DNA of 64,000 bases from Hyphomicrobiaceae bacterium (lineage in GTDB: Bacteria; Pseudomonadota; Alphaproteobacteria; Rhizobiales; Aestuariivirgaceae), in contig OMIC01000026.1 of the NCBI GenBank assembly GCA_900298995.1, forward strand, positions 23,990 through 87,989. Direction: 5' to 3'. The translations under genes and the position numbers were made by a program. Positions 1 to 8,021 of the stretch are shown here, piece by piece; positions within the stretch are counted from its first letter, which is position 1, and each line of letters starts with the position of its first letter. Below the pieces are notes generated by a model, which did no database searches, was not told where the DNA came from, and saw only the letters and a program-made list of their open reading frames with translations.

Positions 1-142
1 GCAATTGCCGGTCGATCGTTTCGACAGCATCGGGCACAAGACCGACGAGGCCGTAGTTCTGTTTTTCGGCCTCGGTAAAGGCAGTGGACTTGTTGAGCGC
101 GGGATCCTGCAGAAGATCGAAGCCCCTTTTGGTCGTGGTCAT
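1..142 (-). CDS. NAD-dependent malic enzyme, N-terminal fragment (gene runs off the left edge)
   Basis: The 47 visible codons begin MTTTKRGFDLLQDPALNKST and continue with FTEAEKQNYGLVGLVPDAVET, the typical N-terminus of bacterial malic enzymes (oxidative decarboxylation of malate to pyruvate, cytoplasmic). The start ATG (complement of 140-142) is preceded by GAGGAAA about 9 bases upstream, a good ribosome site. Only the N-terminus is present, so the cofactor-binding domain cannot be checked and NAD versus NADP preference is inferred from resemblance. It diverges from bchG and marks the left boundary of the photosynthesis cluster. Confidence 0.8.
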   Translation of the reverse strand, partial: MTTTKRGFDLLQDPALNKSTAFTEAEKQNYGLVGLVPDAVETIDRQL

Positions 143-295
143 GTGCGTGATTTCCTCATTGTGTCGCTGGTCATCGCGACTGCGCTGCAACTTGCTCTTT
201 TTTCTCGCGGGCTCCGGCACTGACGCCGACGACAGGGCGATGGCGTATTCCGGATGGCGGTCCGGTCATCGGCAGGTTCCCTGTTGGGTGCCATT

Positions 296-313
296 TGTGT
301 GAAACTTACAACA
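296..313. promoter_or_regulatory. PpsR/CrtJ-type operator 1 of bchG
   Basis: TGTGTGAAACTTACAACA fits TGT-N12-ACA exactly, the consensus bound by the photosynthesis repressor PpsR/CrtJ. It lies 111 bases upstream of the bchG start, and its start is 81 bases from that of a second site, about eight helical turns, which suits cooperative tetramer binding. Function is inferred from motif and context. Confidence 0.7.
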
Positions 314-376
314 AAGCAGTCTCTAGGTTTTCCGGTTGTCGTGGTCAAGCGCGGGAGGTGGAAGATGAAGCCTGGC

Positions 377-394
377 TGTCAGGTGAAGTTGACA
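377..394. promoter_or_regulatory. PpsR/CrtJ-type operator 2 of bchG
   Basis: TGTCAGGTGAAGTTGACA is a near-perfect dyad with TGTCA/TGACA arms and the TGT-N12-ACA spacing. It ends 29 bases before the bchG ATG, where a repressor would cover the promoter or early transcribed region. Confidence 0.78.
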
Positions 395-423
395 GGGTTG
401 CAGGCCAGCGATAGCCTTCCTGC

Positions 424-1329
424 ATGTCCGACCCCGCATCTTCCCCAGCCGTGGCGTCCTGGCCGCAGGCGGGCGCGGTCCTGCAACTCCTCAAGCCGGT
501 CACCTGGTTTCCGCCCATGTGGGCCTTCGGCTGCGGCGTGGTGTCGGCGGGCCTCCCGATCTTCGAGAACTGGCCGCTGCTGGTCGCCGGCCTGTTGTTG
601 TCGGGGCCGCTCGTCTGCGGCACGAGCCAGGCCGTGAACGACTGGTTCGACCGGCATGTGGATGCCATCAATGAGCCAAACCGGCCCATCCCCTCGGGAC
701 GGGTGCCCGGGCGATGGGGTCTCTATATCGCCATCCTGTGGACGCTGCTGTCACTGATCATGGCGGCTCTGATCGGACCCGTCGTGTTCTGGGCGGCCGT
801 GTTCGGGCTCGCCGCAGCCTGGGCCTACAGCGCGCCGCCCTTCCGGCTCAAGGCCAATGGCTGGTGGGGCAATTCTGCCGTGGGGCTCTGCTATGAGGGC
901 CTGCCGTGGTTCACGGGCGCCGCCGCCCTGCTGGGCGGTTTTCCGCCCTGGCCCATCCTCGCGCTGGCGCTGCTCTATTCGATCGGCGCGCATGGCATCA
1001 TGACGCTGAATGACTTCAAATCCGTGGCGGGCGACACGCGCATGGGCGTGCGCTCGCTGCCCGTTCAGCTCGGTGTCGATGGCGCGGCGCGGGTGGCCTG
1101 CGTGGTCATGGCGGTGCCGCAGGCGGTGGTGATCGCGCTTCTGGCCGTCTGGGGCCGGCCCTATCACGCCGCGGCGGTTGCGGTGCTGCTGGCTGTCCAG
1201 TTCGTGATGATGCGCCGCTTTCTGGGCGACCCGTCAGCCCGTGCCTTGTGGTACAGCGGGCTCGGCGTCACGCTCTATGTCTCCGGCATGCTGGTGAGTG
1301 CCTTCGCGGTGAGCGGCGCTGCTCACTGA
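424..1329 (+). CDS. bchG: Bacteriochlorophyll synthase BchG (UbiA-family prenyltransferase)
   Basis: Attaches the geranylgeranyl or phytyl diphosphate tail to bacteriochlorophyllide a, the last-but-one step of pigment synthesis, in the membrane. The 301-residue protein is normal for the family. It is a polytopic UbiA-type protein with the first prenyl-diphosphate/Mg motif NDWFDRHVDAINEPNRP at about residues 72-88 and the second region LNDFKSVAGDTRMGVRSLP near residue 200. Two PpsR-type operators precede it. In other purple bacteria bchG is followed directly by orf428 and bchP; here about 2.9 kb of unrelated genes intervene, and the 3' end overlaps the antisense amidase by 7 bases. Confidence 0.96.
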   Translation: MSDPASSPAVASWPQAGAVLQLLKPVTWFPPMWAFGCGVVSAGLPIFENWPLLVAGLLLSGPLVCGTSQAVNDWFDRHVDAINEPNRPIPSGRVPGRWGLYIAILWTLLSLIMAALIGPVVFWAAVFGLAAAWAYSAPPFRLKANGWWGNSAVGLCYEGLPWFTGAAALLGGFPPWPILALALLYSIGAHGIMTLNDFKSVAGDTRMGVRSLPVQLGVDGAARVACVVMAVPQAVVIALLAVWGRPYHAAAVAVLLAVQFVMMRRFLGDPSARALWYSGLGVTLYVSGMLVSAFAVSGAAH

Positions 1330-2342
1330 GGCGGGGCGAGGAAGGTGAAGGCCGGTGTGGTCTCGAAGGATGCCGAGACCTCGCCCGCGAGTACCCAGTC
1401 TCGCGGTGTCCCTGTGTCGGCGGTGCCGAAAAGCTTGAGTTTCATGGGCGAGGCGCCCGGCTCCAGTGGCAGGCGGCCCAGGTCAACCCAGAAGATCTGA
1501 GGCGAGTAGACGGCCTCGAAATAGATGCGGTTCCGGCTCGAATCAAAGATGGAGCGCCAGCGCGTCGAGGAGATGTTGGGCAGGGAGGGGTCGCGAAGGC
1601 CCAGCGGAACCGAGATGGCCCGGACGAGCGACAGCACTGTCGCGGCCGCCGTGTTCGCGTCGGGCGCCTTCGGCACCTGCGCGAGCATCCAGTTCATGCG
1701 CGCAAAACGATCAGCGGCGCGGACTCCGCCGGGCAGAAAATTGGCGCCGCCGACGGTTTCCCAATAGGCGGCAATTGCGATCTGCTTGTCGAAGGTGGGC
1801 GAGTTGGTCATCACCGCGTATTTGGGGTCATGATAGATGTGCACGTGACCGCCGACATATTCGAGAATGGCGGAGTCGCCCGTCCGGTCGGAGATCGCGA
1901 GATGGACGCTCGCCGGGCGGCCTTTGGGAAACTGCTTCGTCGGGATGGTGTGCGACACGATGGCGAAGGGTTCCTGCGAGAGATCGGCCACGGCCTCCTG
2001 CACGGTTCCATAGTTGTCCAGCACATATTGTGCCCAGGCGCCGATCGAGAGCAGGGGCTTTCCCGTCTCCTTCGCATTGCCGTAGTCGGCTTCCGCCAGA
2101 TAGAGCAGGTTGGCCACGAGCCCGGCCGTGTTGATGCCGTCGGCCGTGCATTTCTCGTAGACCGCCGCGACGACGCTGCCATGCCGCGAGGTCCAGCGGA
2201 TCGAGCCCGGGCCCACGCCGCCGTCGCGCGCCATGCCGGCCGGAAATGACCAGAGATCGGTCTGCGGATCGTCTTCCCAGTCCATGGTGCGGCCGACGAG
2301 ATAGGTCTTCGCGGCTGTCTTATACAGAACGCGGGTGCACAT
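1323..2342 (-). CDS. Linear amide C-N hydrolase, choloylglycine hydrolase/penicillin V acylase family (Ntn hydrolase)
   Basis: 339 residues starting MCTRVLYKT, so Cys2 becomes the N-terminal nucleophile once Met is removed, as in bile-salt hydrolases and penicillin V acylases. Other family landmarks are visible: GRTMDWE (Arg18, Asp21), DGINTAGL, MTNSP and STRWRS. There is no signal peptide, so it is probably cytoplasmic, although some relatives are exported. The substrate cannot be read from sequence; conjugated bile acids, penicillin V and N-acyl-homoserine lactones are all known in the family. It is antisense to bchG and convergent with it, within an insert that splits bchG from bch2. Confidence 0.88.
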   Translation of the reverse strand: MCTRVLYKTAAKTYLVGRTMDWEDDPQTDLWSFPAGMARDGGVGPGSIRWTSRHGSVVAAVYEKCTADGINTAGLVANLLYLAEADYGNAKETGKPLLSIGAWAQYVLDNYGTVQEAVADLSQEPFAIVSHTIPTKQFPKGRPASVHLAISDRTGDSAILEYVGGHVHIYHDPKYAVMTNSPTFDKQIAIAAYWETVGGANFLPGGVRAADRFARMNWMLAQVPKAPDANTAAATVLSLVRAISVPLGLRDPSLPNISSTRWRSIFDSSRNRIYFEAVYSPQIFWVDLGRLPLEPGASPMKLKLFGTADTGTPRDWVLAGEVSASFETTPAFTFLAPPQ

Positions 2343-2495
2343 GGTTTCTTCCAGCCTCCATCAACACGTGGCTCGAGGTTCCGGCATGTACCGGGCAGAG
2401 TCAATATGATGAGAGATGCGTGTTGCTGCTTTGGCTCACCGAGGCTTATAGGGTGACATAAGCAAGTCATGAATTCTGGCAGGCAGAGGGGCGTC

Positions 2496-3536
2496 ATGAG
2501 GGCAGGCAGGTTCTTGAGCAGTGTGCGGCTGTGGCTTGCCGTGTTCCTTGTCGTCGTGCTGTCGGCCTGCGCCTTGCCCTGCGCATTCGCACAGGGTGGG
2601 ACGTTGCCCTCCTGGAACCAAGGCGAGGCGCGGAACGCCATCCTCGCCTTCGTCGCGGCGGTGACCACGCCGGGGAGTCCTGAGTTCGTGCCGGAGGCGG
2701 AGCGTATCGCCACCTTCGACATGGATGGAACCCTGTGGGTCGAGCAGCCCTATTATCCGGAGGTGATCTTCGCCTATGACCGGCTCGCGGCGCGCGCCGC
2801 GGCCCAACCGGAACTAGGCCAATTGGAGCCGGTCCGCAGCATTCTGGCTGGTGGCCATGCGGGCCTGCCGCAACTGAGCCCGGCTGATCTCGAAACACTG
2901 CTATCCACCGCCATGTCCGGCATGACGCCGGAGGCTTTCGGCGACGAGGTGCGCGACTGGCTTGCAGCCTCCCGGCAGCCTCGGCTGGATGAGCCGTTCG
3001 GCGCGCTGGCCTATGAGCCGATGCTCGAGGTGATGGCCTATCTGCGCGACCATGGCTTCAGGACCTATGTCGTGACCGGCAGCAGCCAGGCCTTCGCGCG
3101 CGCCTTCGCGGGCGAGGTGTTTGGTGTGCCGCCCGAGCAGGTGGTGGGAACCGCGCGCTACACGAAATTCGGACATGACGGCGAGGGGCGTCCGCAACTG
3201 ATCCGGCAGCCGGAGATGATCCTCAATGTGTCATATGGCGGCAAGCCAGAGGCCATCGAACTGTTCATTGGCCGCCGTCCCGTGGCGGCTTTCGGCAACT
3301 CCGGCGGGGATGCCGACATGCTCGCGTATGTGACGGCGCGCCAGGGCAGGAGCCTCTGCATGCTGGTGCTGCATGACGATGCGCAACGCGAATTTGCCTA
3401 TGGTCCCGCTCTGGGGCTGCCTGACACGGGCGTGGGCGTTTTCAATCAGGCGCTTTATGACAAGGCGCGCACTGCGGGATGGCATGTGATCAGCATGCGC
3501 CGGGATTGGAACGCGATGTTCAAGGCACAAAAGTAA
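2496..3536 (+). CDS. Exported HAD-superfamily phosphatase, probable lipoprotein
   Basis: HAD-fold phosphohydrolase resembling SerB-like phosphatases. Motif I is FDMDGTLW (nucleophile and general acid Asp), motif II VTGSSQAF, and motif III/IV GNSGGDADML. A hydrophobic N-terminus ends in LSAC, a plausible lipobox, with a possible signal-peptidase-I site a little further on (AFAQ), so it should act in the periplasm. I chose the ATG at 2496 because AGAGGGG lies a few bases upstream; an in-frame ATG at 2469 has no good ribosome site and would add nine residues. The natural substrate is unknown. It is divergent from the amidase gene, with a shared 153-base promoter region. Confidence 0.85.
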   Translation: MRAGRFLSSVRLWLAVFLVVVLSACALPCAFAQGGTLPSWNQGEARNAILAFVAAVTTPGSPEFVPEAERIATFDMDGTLWVEQPYYPEVIFAYDRLAARAAAQPELGQLEPVRSILAGGHAGLPQLSPADLETLLSTAMSGMTPEAFGDEVRDWLAASRQPRLDEPFGALAYEPMLEVMAYLRDHGFRTYVVTGSSQAFARAFAGEVFGVPPEQVVGTARYTKFGHDGEGRPQLIRQPEMILNVSYGGKPEAIELFIGRRPVAAFGNSGGDADMLAYVTARQGRSLCMLVLHDDAQREFAYGPALGLPDTGVGVFNQALYDKARTAGWHVISMRRDWNAMFKAQK

Positions 3537-3647
3537 GTCAGGTAAGGGCGCTCTTGTTTTTGGGGCCGGTCCTTGGGCTTCTTGACGTAAGTCAGCATCA
3601 GGGCGCATGCTTGCTTTGTATCGGAAATCAATCAGTGGAAGGTCAGC

Positions 3648-4124
3648 ATGAGCAGGCGGCATTTGGTCATGATCGGAGCGGCTCTGCTGCTTGCCAGCCA
3701 GTCGGCAAGGGCGGAGGCTGTCGAAACCAACCTCTGCATCGTGAATTTCCAGGACGTCGACAAGACGCTGACGGTCACGGGCATCACCCCAGGTGACTGG
3801 GTGAATGGCGACAAGTATCGCCCCGACAAGAATTTCGACAAAGTCGTGGTCGGACCCTATCATACGGTCTGCCAGAGGGCGGACGTCGACAGCGCGGCCA
3901 CCAGCCCGAAGTTCAAATTCGTCATCAATGGCGAAGAGACGGAGATGCAGTTCGACCAGCGCGTCAAGACCTGGTCGTCGCAGGCAGCCTATGGCACCCA
4001 GACCATCGCGCGCTACCGCAACATGATCTGGAGCCAGGGCGCAAAGGCGCCGAAGAACGCGCCTCAGGTTGGAATGGCCTGCACCACCGGTATCCATTGT
4101 TACGGTTTCTCGATCGGACCATAG
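3648..4124 (+). CDS. Small secreted protein of unknown function (four cysteines)
   Basis: 158 residues. The N-terminus MSRRHLVMIGAALLLASQSARA is a clear Sec signal with an ARA-type cleavage site. The mature part has four cysteines (NLC, HTVC, MAC, HCY), which could form two disulfides in the periplasm, and no membrane span. I do not recognise a family. GGAAGG lies 7 bases before the ATG, and the frame has ordinary codon use for the window, so the gene looks real. It is the last gene of the insert between bchG and bch2; the next feature downstream is a PpsR-type operator. Confidence 0.7.
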   Translation: MSRRHLVMIGAALLLASQSARAEAVETNLCIVNFQDVDKTLTVTGITPGDWVNGDKYRPDKNFDKVVVGPYHTVCQRADVDSAATSPKFKFVINGEETEMQFDQRVKTWSSQAAYGTQTIARYRNMIWSQGAKAPKNAPQVGMACTTGIHCYGFSIGP

Positions 4125-4151
4125 TTTCCAGGGGGTGTCCGATTTCCTTGA

Positions 4152-4169
4152 TGTCAATCCAGATTGACA
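4152..4169. promoter_or_regulatory. PpsR/CrtJ-type operator upstream of bch2-bchP
   Basis: TGTCAATCCAGATTGACA is a perfect palindrome with 7-base arms (TGTCAAT/ATTGACA) and TGT-N12-ACA spacing. It is about 100 bases upstream of the bch2 start. It implies that the bch2-bchP-tspO-cycA-fni unit has its own photosynthesis promoter now that it is detached from bchG. Confidence 0.8.
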
Positions 4170-4268
4170 TTTCGGAGTGTCAGCATTAGCCTCGGGACAT
4201 GGCCAGAGTCATGCCGATACCGGCCTTGATGCCACCGTCAGCCCCTTGCGGGATGAGGGTCTAGCGTC

Positions 4269-5594
4269 ATGGCGGGCGGGGGGCTTGGCTGGATCGGGAT
4301 CGCGCGGCTGGGGCTCGTGCAGGCTGCCCTGGGCGGCATCGTCGTCCTGACCACCTCCACCATCAACCGGGTGATGATCGTCGAACTGGCGCTGCCGGCC
4401 ATCATGCCGGGGCTTCTGGTGAGCTGGCACTACACCCTGCAATTGCTGCGGCCCGGCTGGGGCCATGGCTCCGACCGGGGCGGACGGCGCACGCCGTGGA
4501 TCATTGCGGGCATGGCTGCGCTGGCGCTTGGCGGTTTCGGGGCAGCGCTCGCCGTGCCTGTGATGGAACAGGGATTCGCCGCCGGACTCGCGTTGGCGGT
4601 CGTCTCGTTCACACTGATCGGTGGCGGGGTCGGTGCGGCAGGCACTTCGCTGCTGGTGCTTCTCGCGCAGTCGGTGGCGGCGGAACGCCGCGCCGCCGCG
4701 GCCACCATCGTCTGGATCCTGATGATCGTGGGATTCATCCTGACGGCTGCGCTGGCTGGTCGGTTCCTCGATCCCTTTTCGCCGGAACGGCTCGTGACGG
4801 TTGCGGGCGTCATCTGTGCCTCGGCCTTCGTGCTCACGCTCGTGGCCGTGGTGGGCGTTGAGCGCAGCGCGGTGACGGCTCCCGCGCCCGCCGCAAGTCA
4901 GCGCGATGTGCCGTTCCGCGCGGCCGTGGCGCAGGTCTGGGCCGATACGGCGGCGCGGCGCTTCGCCATTTTCATCTTCGTGTCGATGCTGGCCTACAGC
5001 GCCCAGGACCTGATCCTCGAACCCTTTGCGGGTCTGGTCTTCGGTCTGACACCGGGCCAGTCCACCTCGCTCTCGGGCATCCAGAATTCGGGTGTTCTGC
5101 TCGGCATGGTGCTGGTGGGCGCCGTCTCGGCGCGATGGCCTTCATGGCTATCGCTGCGCGGCTGGACGGTGCTGGGCTGTCTGGGTTCGGCATTCGCACT
5201 TGCAGGGCTTGTGGTGGCGGCGCGCGCGGCGCCTGCCTGGCCGCTCACGCCATCGGTCTTTGCCCTTGGATTCTGCAATGGCATGTTCGCGGTGGCCGCC
5301 ATCGGCTCGATGTTCAGCATGGCGGGATCAGGCGAGACGCGCGAAGGCGTTCGCATGGGACTGTTCGGCGCGTCGCAGGCGATTGCCTTCGGGATCGGCG
5401 GCTTCGCCGGAACGGTTCTTGCCGATGCCGCGCGGCTGATGACCGGCTCGCCGGTCCTGGCCTATGCCGGGGTGTTTGCAATCGAGGCCCTCTTGTTCCT
5501 TGCGGCGGCCGTGCTCGCCGGACGAGGGCCGACCTATGGGGAAACAGCCAACCCGCTGGTTCTGGCGGCGCGGCAACAGGCAAGCGGAGGCTGA
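4269..5594 (+). CDS. PucC-family transporter of the bchG-bchP locus (ORF428/Bch2 type)
   Basis: 441 residues, about 12 predicted membrane spans, with the PucC/BCH-transporter signature TSTINRVMIVELALPAIMPG near residue 37 and a GHGSDRGGRRTPWI loop typical of MFS proteins. The R. capsulatus equivalent is ORF428, between bchG and bchP. Its proposed role is delivery or channelling of (bacterio)chlorophyll to assembling complexes; the transported ligand is unproven for the family. The stop is 4 bases before the bchP ATG, implying coupled translation. It is a different paralogue from the pucC gene at 9684-11087. Confidence 0.88.
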   Translation: MAGGGLGWIGIARLGLVQAALGGIVVLTTSTINRVMIVELALPAIMPGLLVSWHYTLQLLRPGWGHGSDRGGRRTPWIIAGMAALALGGFGAALAVPVMEQGFAAGLALAVVSFTLIGGGVGAAGTSLLVLLAQSVAAERRAAAATIVWILMIVGFILTAALAGRFLDPFSPERLVTVAGVICASAFVLTLVAVVGVERSAVTAPAPAASQRDVPFRAAVAQVWADTAARRFAIFIFVSMLAYSAQDLILEPFAGLVFGLTPGQSTSLSGIQNSGVLLGMVLVGAVSARWPSWLSLRGWTVLGCLGSAFALAGLVVAARAAPAWPLTPSVFALGFCNGMFAVAAIGSMFSMAGSGETREGVRMGLFGASQAIAFGIGGFAGTVLADAARLMTGSPVLAYAGVFAIEALLFLAAAVLAGRGPTYGETANPLVLAARQQASGG

Positions 5595-5598
5595 TGTC

Positions 5599-6786
5599 AT
5601 GGACGACACTGTCACCTACGATCTCGTTGTGGTTGGCGGCGGTCCCGCCGGTGCGACGGCAGCACATGACGCGGCACGCTCTGGCCTGCGAGTGGCGCTG
5701 CTCGACCGGGCCGGGCGCATCAAGCCCTGCGGCGGAGCCATTCCGCCGCGTTGCGTGCGCGACTTCGACATTCCGGCAGACATGCTGGTGGCGCGTGTCT
5801 TCTCGGCGCGCATCCTGTCGCCTTCGGGCCGCAAGGTCGACATGCCGATCCCCAATTCCTATGTCGGCATGGTCGACCGCGAGCATTTCGACGAATGGCT
5901 GCGCAACCGTGCGGCCGGTGCTGGGGCCGAGCGCATAAACGGCACATATGAAAGCTTCTCGCGCGACGGCTATGGCATGGCGGTCCTCGGCTACAAGTCC
6001 AGGGAGGGCAATCCTTCGAGCCTGCGTGCGCGCTGCGTGATCGCTGCCGACGGTGCGATTTCCAAGTTGGCGCGTGACACGGTGCGCGGGGCGGAGCGCA
6101 TGCCCTATGTCTTTGCCTATCATGAAATCATCCGCTCGCCGCAAAGGCCCTCCGAGGACTTCGGGCCGGATCGCTGCGATGTCTACTACAGCGGCACGCT
6201 GTCGCCTGATTTCTATGCCTGGGTGTTCCCGCATGGCGACACAACCAGTGTCGGCACCGGCAGCGCCAACAAGGGCTTTTCACTTAAGGGGTCGGTGGCG
6301 GAGCTGCGGCGCGCGGCCGGTCTCGATGGCGAAACCATCCGCCGCGAAGGCGCGCCCATCCCGCTGAAGCCCCTGAAGCGCTGGGACAATGGCCGCGATG
6401 TCGTGCTGGCGGGCGATGCCGCGGGCGTGGTTGCGCCGGCCTCGGGCGAGGGTATCTACTATGCCATGCTCGGCGGCAGGCTGGCCGCCGATGCCGCCTT
6501 GGCCTTCCTGAAGACGGGCGACGCGCGACAGCTCGCCACCGCCCGCAAGCGGTTCATGAAGGAGCATGGCCGCGTGTTCTTCGTGCTCGGCATCATGCAG
6601 TATTTCTGGTACCGCAACGACAAGCGCCGGGAGAGCTTCGTGAAGATGTGCGAGGACAAGGATGTGCAGCGGCTCACGTGGGAGTCCTACACGAACAAGC
6701 AGCTCGTGCGGAAAAGTCCCATGGCGCATCTGCGCATCTTCGTGAAGGACATGGCGCATCTTCTGGGCATCGCACGCCCGACATGA
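5599..6786 (+). CDS. bchP: Geranylgeranyl diphosphate/bacteriochlorophyll reductase BchP
   Basis: FAD-dependent reductase that hydrogenates the geranylgeranyl tail of bacteriochlorophyll a to phytyl. 395 residues. The dinucleotide-binding motif VVVGGGPAGATAA is at about residues 10-22, and the family motif DRAGRIKPCGGAIPPR follows near residue 37. The second FAD motif LAGDAAGVVAPASGEGIYYA is near residue 272. An open frame extends upstream to 5464, but MDDTVTYDLVVVGGG is the family-like start and GGAGG lies before it. tspO starts inside the bchP stop codon (ATGA). Confidence 0.96.
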   Translation: MDDTVTYDLVVVGGGPAGATAAHDAARSGLRVALLDRAGRIKPCGGAIPPRCVRDFDIPADMLVARVFSARILSPSGRKVDMPIPNSYVGMVDREHFDEWLRNRAAGAGAERINGTYESFSRDGYGMAVLGYKSREGNPSSLRARCVIAADGAISKLARDTVRGAERMPYVFAYHEIIRSPQRPSEDFGPDRCDVYYSGTLSPDFYAWVFPHGDTTSVGTGSANKGFSLKGSVAELRRAAGLDGETIRREGAPIPLKPLKRWDNGRDVVLAGDAAGVVAPASGEGIYYAMLGGRLAADAALAFLKTGDARQLATARKRFMKEHGRVFFVLGIMQYFWYRNDKRRESFVKMCEDKDVQRLTWESYTNKQLVRKSPMAHLRIFVKDMAHLLGIARPT

Positions 6787-7271
6787 TGGAACAGTCCGGC
6801 TTCTGGTGGCCGCTCGGCGGGGCTGCGCTGGCAGGCTTGGTCGTGGCGGTGGCGGGCGGTCTCCTGACAGAGACCGGGGCGTGGTATCACAGCCTGCGCA
6901 AGCCGTCCTGGAAACCGCCCGACTGGGCCTTTGGTCCGGTCTGGACGGTGATCATCATCCTCGCCGTCATTGCTGCGGCGCTGGCCTGGACAGCAGCGGC
7001 AACACCGGGTGCGAGGACAGCGATTTTGTTCGTCCTCCTGGTCAACAGCGTCCTCAACATCGCGTGGAGCGGTTTCTTTTTCAAGCTGCGCCGGCCGGAC
7101 TGGGCGCTGGTCGAGGTCGCGCTGCTGTGGTTGTCGATCCTGGCGCTGATAGTGGTACTGGGGGCGGCGTCCCCGATGGCGGGCTTGCTCCTGCTGCCCT
7201 ATCTGGCCTGGGTTTCGGTGGCGGCCTTCCTCAACTACCGGATCGTCCAGCTGAACAAGCCCTTCGGGTGA
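6783..7271 (+). CDS. tspO: TspO/MBR-family tryptophan-rich sensory protein
   Basis: 162 residues, five predicted membrane spans. Family landmarks are WYHSLRKPSWKPPDWAFGPVWTV (Trp/Pro-rich loop after span 1), NIAWSGFFFKLRRPDWAL and LPYLAWVSVAAFLNY near the C-terminus. In Rhodobacter, TspO (also called CrtK) is an outer-membrane protein that modulates photosynthesis-gene repression and tetrapyrrole handling. There it is linked to crtIB; here it is coupled to bchP through an ATGA overlap at 6783-6786. An alternative ATG one codon on (6786) is possible. Confidence 0.93.
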   Translation: MMEQSGFWWPLGGAALAGLVVAVAGGLLTETGAWYHSLRKPSWKPPDWAFGPVWTVIIILAVIAAALAWTAAATPGARTAILFVLLVNSVLNIAWSGFFFKLRRPDWALVEVALLWLSILALIVVLGAASPMAGLLLLPYLAWVSVAAFLNYRIVQLNKPFG

Positions 7272-7277
7272 GGCGGG

Positions 7278-7577
7278 ATGGCCGATTTCATCCAGAACGG
7301 GTCCATTGCCAGCTTCATGCTGGCTGCCCTGGCGCTGGAAATTGCTCTGGCCGCAGTGTTTTTCTGGCGCAAAGGGCAGGGAATCGGACTTTTCTCGTTT
7401 CTCGCCAACGGCCTCGCAGGGGCGGGGCTGGTGCTGGCGCTTCGGGCGGCACTGCTCCAGTCCGGATGGCTCTTTGTCGCAATCTATCTTCTGGCTGGGC
7501 TGCTTGCGCATGTGGCCGATGTGGCCCTAAGAGTCGTATTGGTGAGGCGCGCGGCCGGCGCGCCCCTGAATAACTGA
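7278..7577 (+). CDS. Small membrane protein of unknown function downstream of tspO
   Basis: 99 residues, three or four hydrophobic helices, with short polar turns (WRKGQG, RRAAGAPLNN at the C-terminus). No recognised family. A GAGGCGGG ribosome site lies just upstream of the ATG. Only 6 bases separate it from tspO and 24 from the cytochrome c2 gene, so it belongs to the bch2-bchP operon. Its position between a tetrapyrrole-linked TspO and cytochrome c2 suggests a membrane accessory role, which is inference only. Confidence 0.75.
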   Translation: MADFIQNGSIASFMLAALALEIALAAVFFWRKGQGIGLFSFLANGLAGAGLVLALRAALLQSGWLFVAIYLLAGLLAHVADVALRVVLVRRAAGAPLNN

Positions 7578-7601
7578 CCCTGACCGTTTCCGGAGGAGAC
7601 C

Positions 7602-7982
7602 ATGATCAAGACGACCGTTTTTGCCGCACTCGCCTCGGCAGTGCTGTTCGCCGTACCCGCCCATGCCGATGGCGACGCCGCTGCCGGGGAAAAGGTGTTT
7701 GCCAAGTGCAAGGCCTGCCATGAAAACGAAAAGGGCGTGAACAAGGTTGGTCCGACCCTGAAAGGTGTCGTTGGCCGTCCCGCCGCTTCCGTGCCGGATT
7801 ACAAATACTCTGAAGCCATGCTCGCCAAGGGCGCCGAGGGCCTGGTCTGGACCGAGGAAAATCTCACCGCCTATTTGCCGGACCCCAAGGCGTTCGTTCC
7901 GAAGACCAAGATGGCTTTCGCTGGCCTAAAGAAGCCCGAGGACGTCGCCAACGTCATCGCCTATCTCAAGGCTCATCCCTGA
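7602..7982 (+). CDS. cycA: Cytochrome c2, periplasmic electron carrier
   Basis: 126-residue precursor with signal peptide (cleavage after AHA, about residue 22). The class I heme site CKACH is at residues 36-40, and the Met ligand lies in KTKMAF near residue 104, with the conserved GPTLKGVVGR segment. Cytochrome c2 shuttles electrons from the bc1 complex to the photosynthetic reaction centre and to oxidases. The ribosome site is GGAGGAG. Location inside the bchP operon supports a photosynthetic role, probably feeding the tetraheme PufC. The symbol follows Rhodobacter usage. Confidence 0.88.
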   Translation: MIKTTVFAALASAVLFAVPAHADGDAAAGEKVFAKCKACHENEKGVNKVGPTLKGVVGRPAASVPDYKYSEAMLAKGAEGLVWTEENLTAYLPDPKAFVPKTKMAFAGLKKPEDVANVIAYLKAHP

Positions 7983-8021
7983 TCGGGCTTGCCATGAGAG
8001 GCTCTGCGGCGTGATCTCCGC

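Noticed and set aside
5..223. 72-codon frame at the left edge
   Set aside because: Overlaps the malic enzyme start and the bchG leader; no ribosome site, and the other strand reads as a clear malic enzyme N-terminus.
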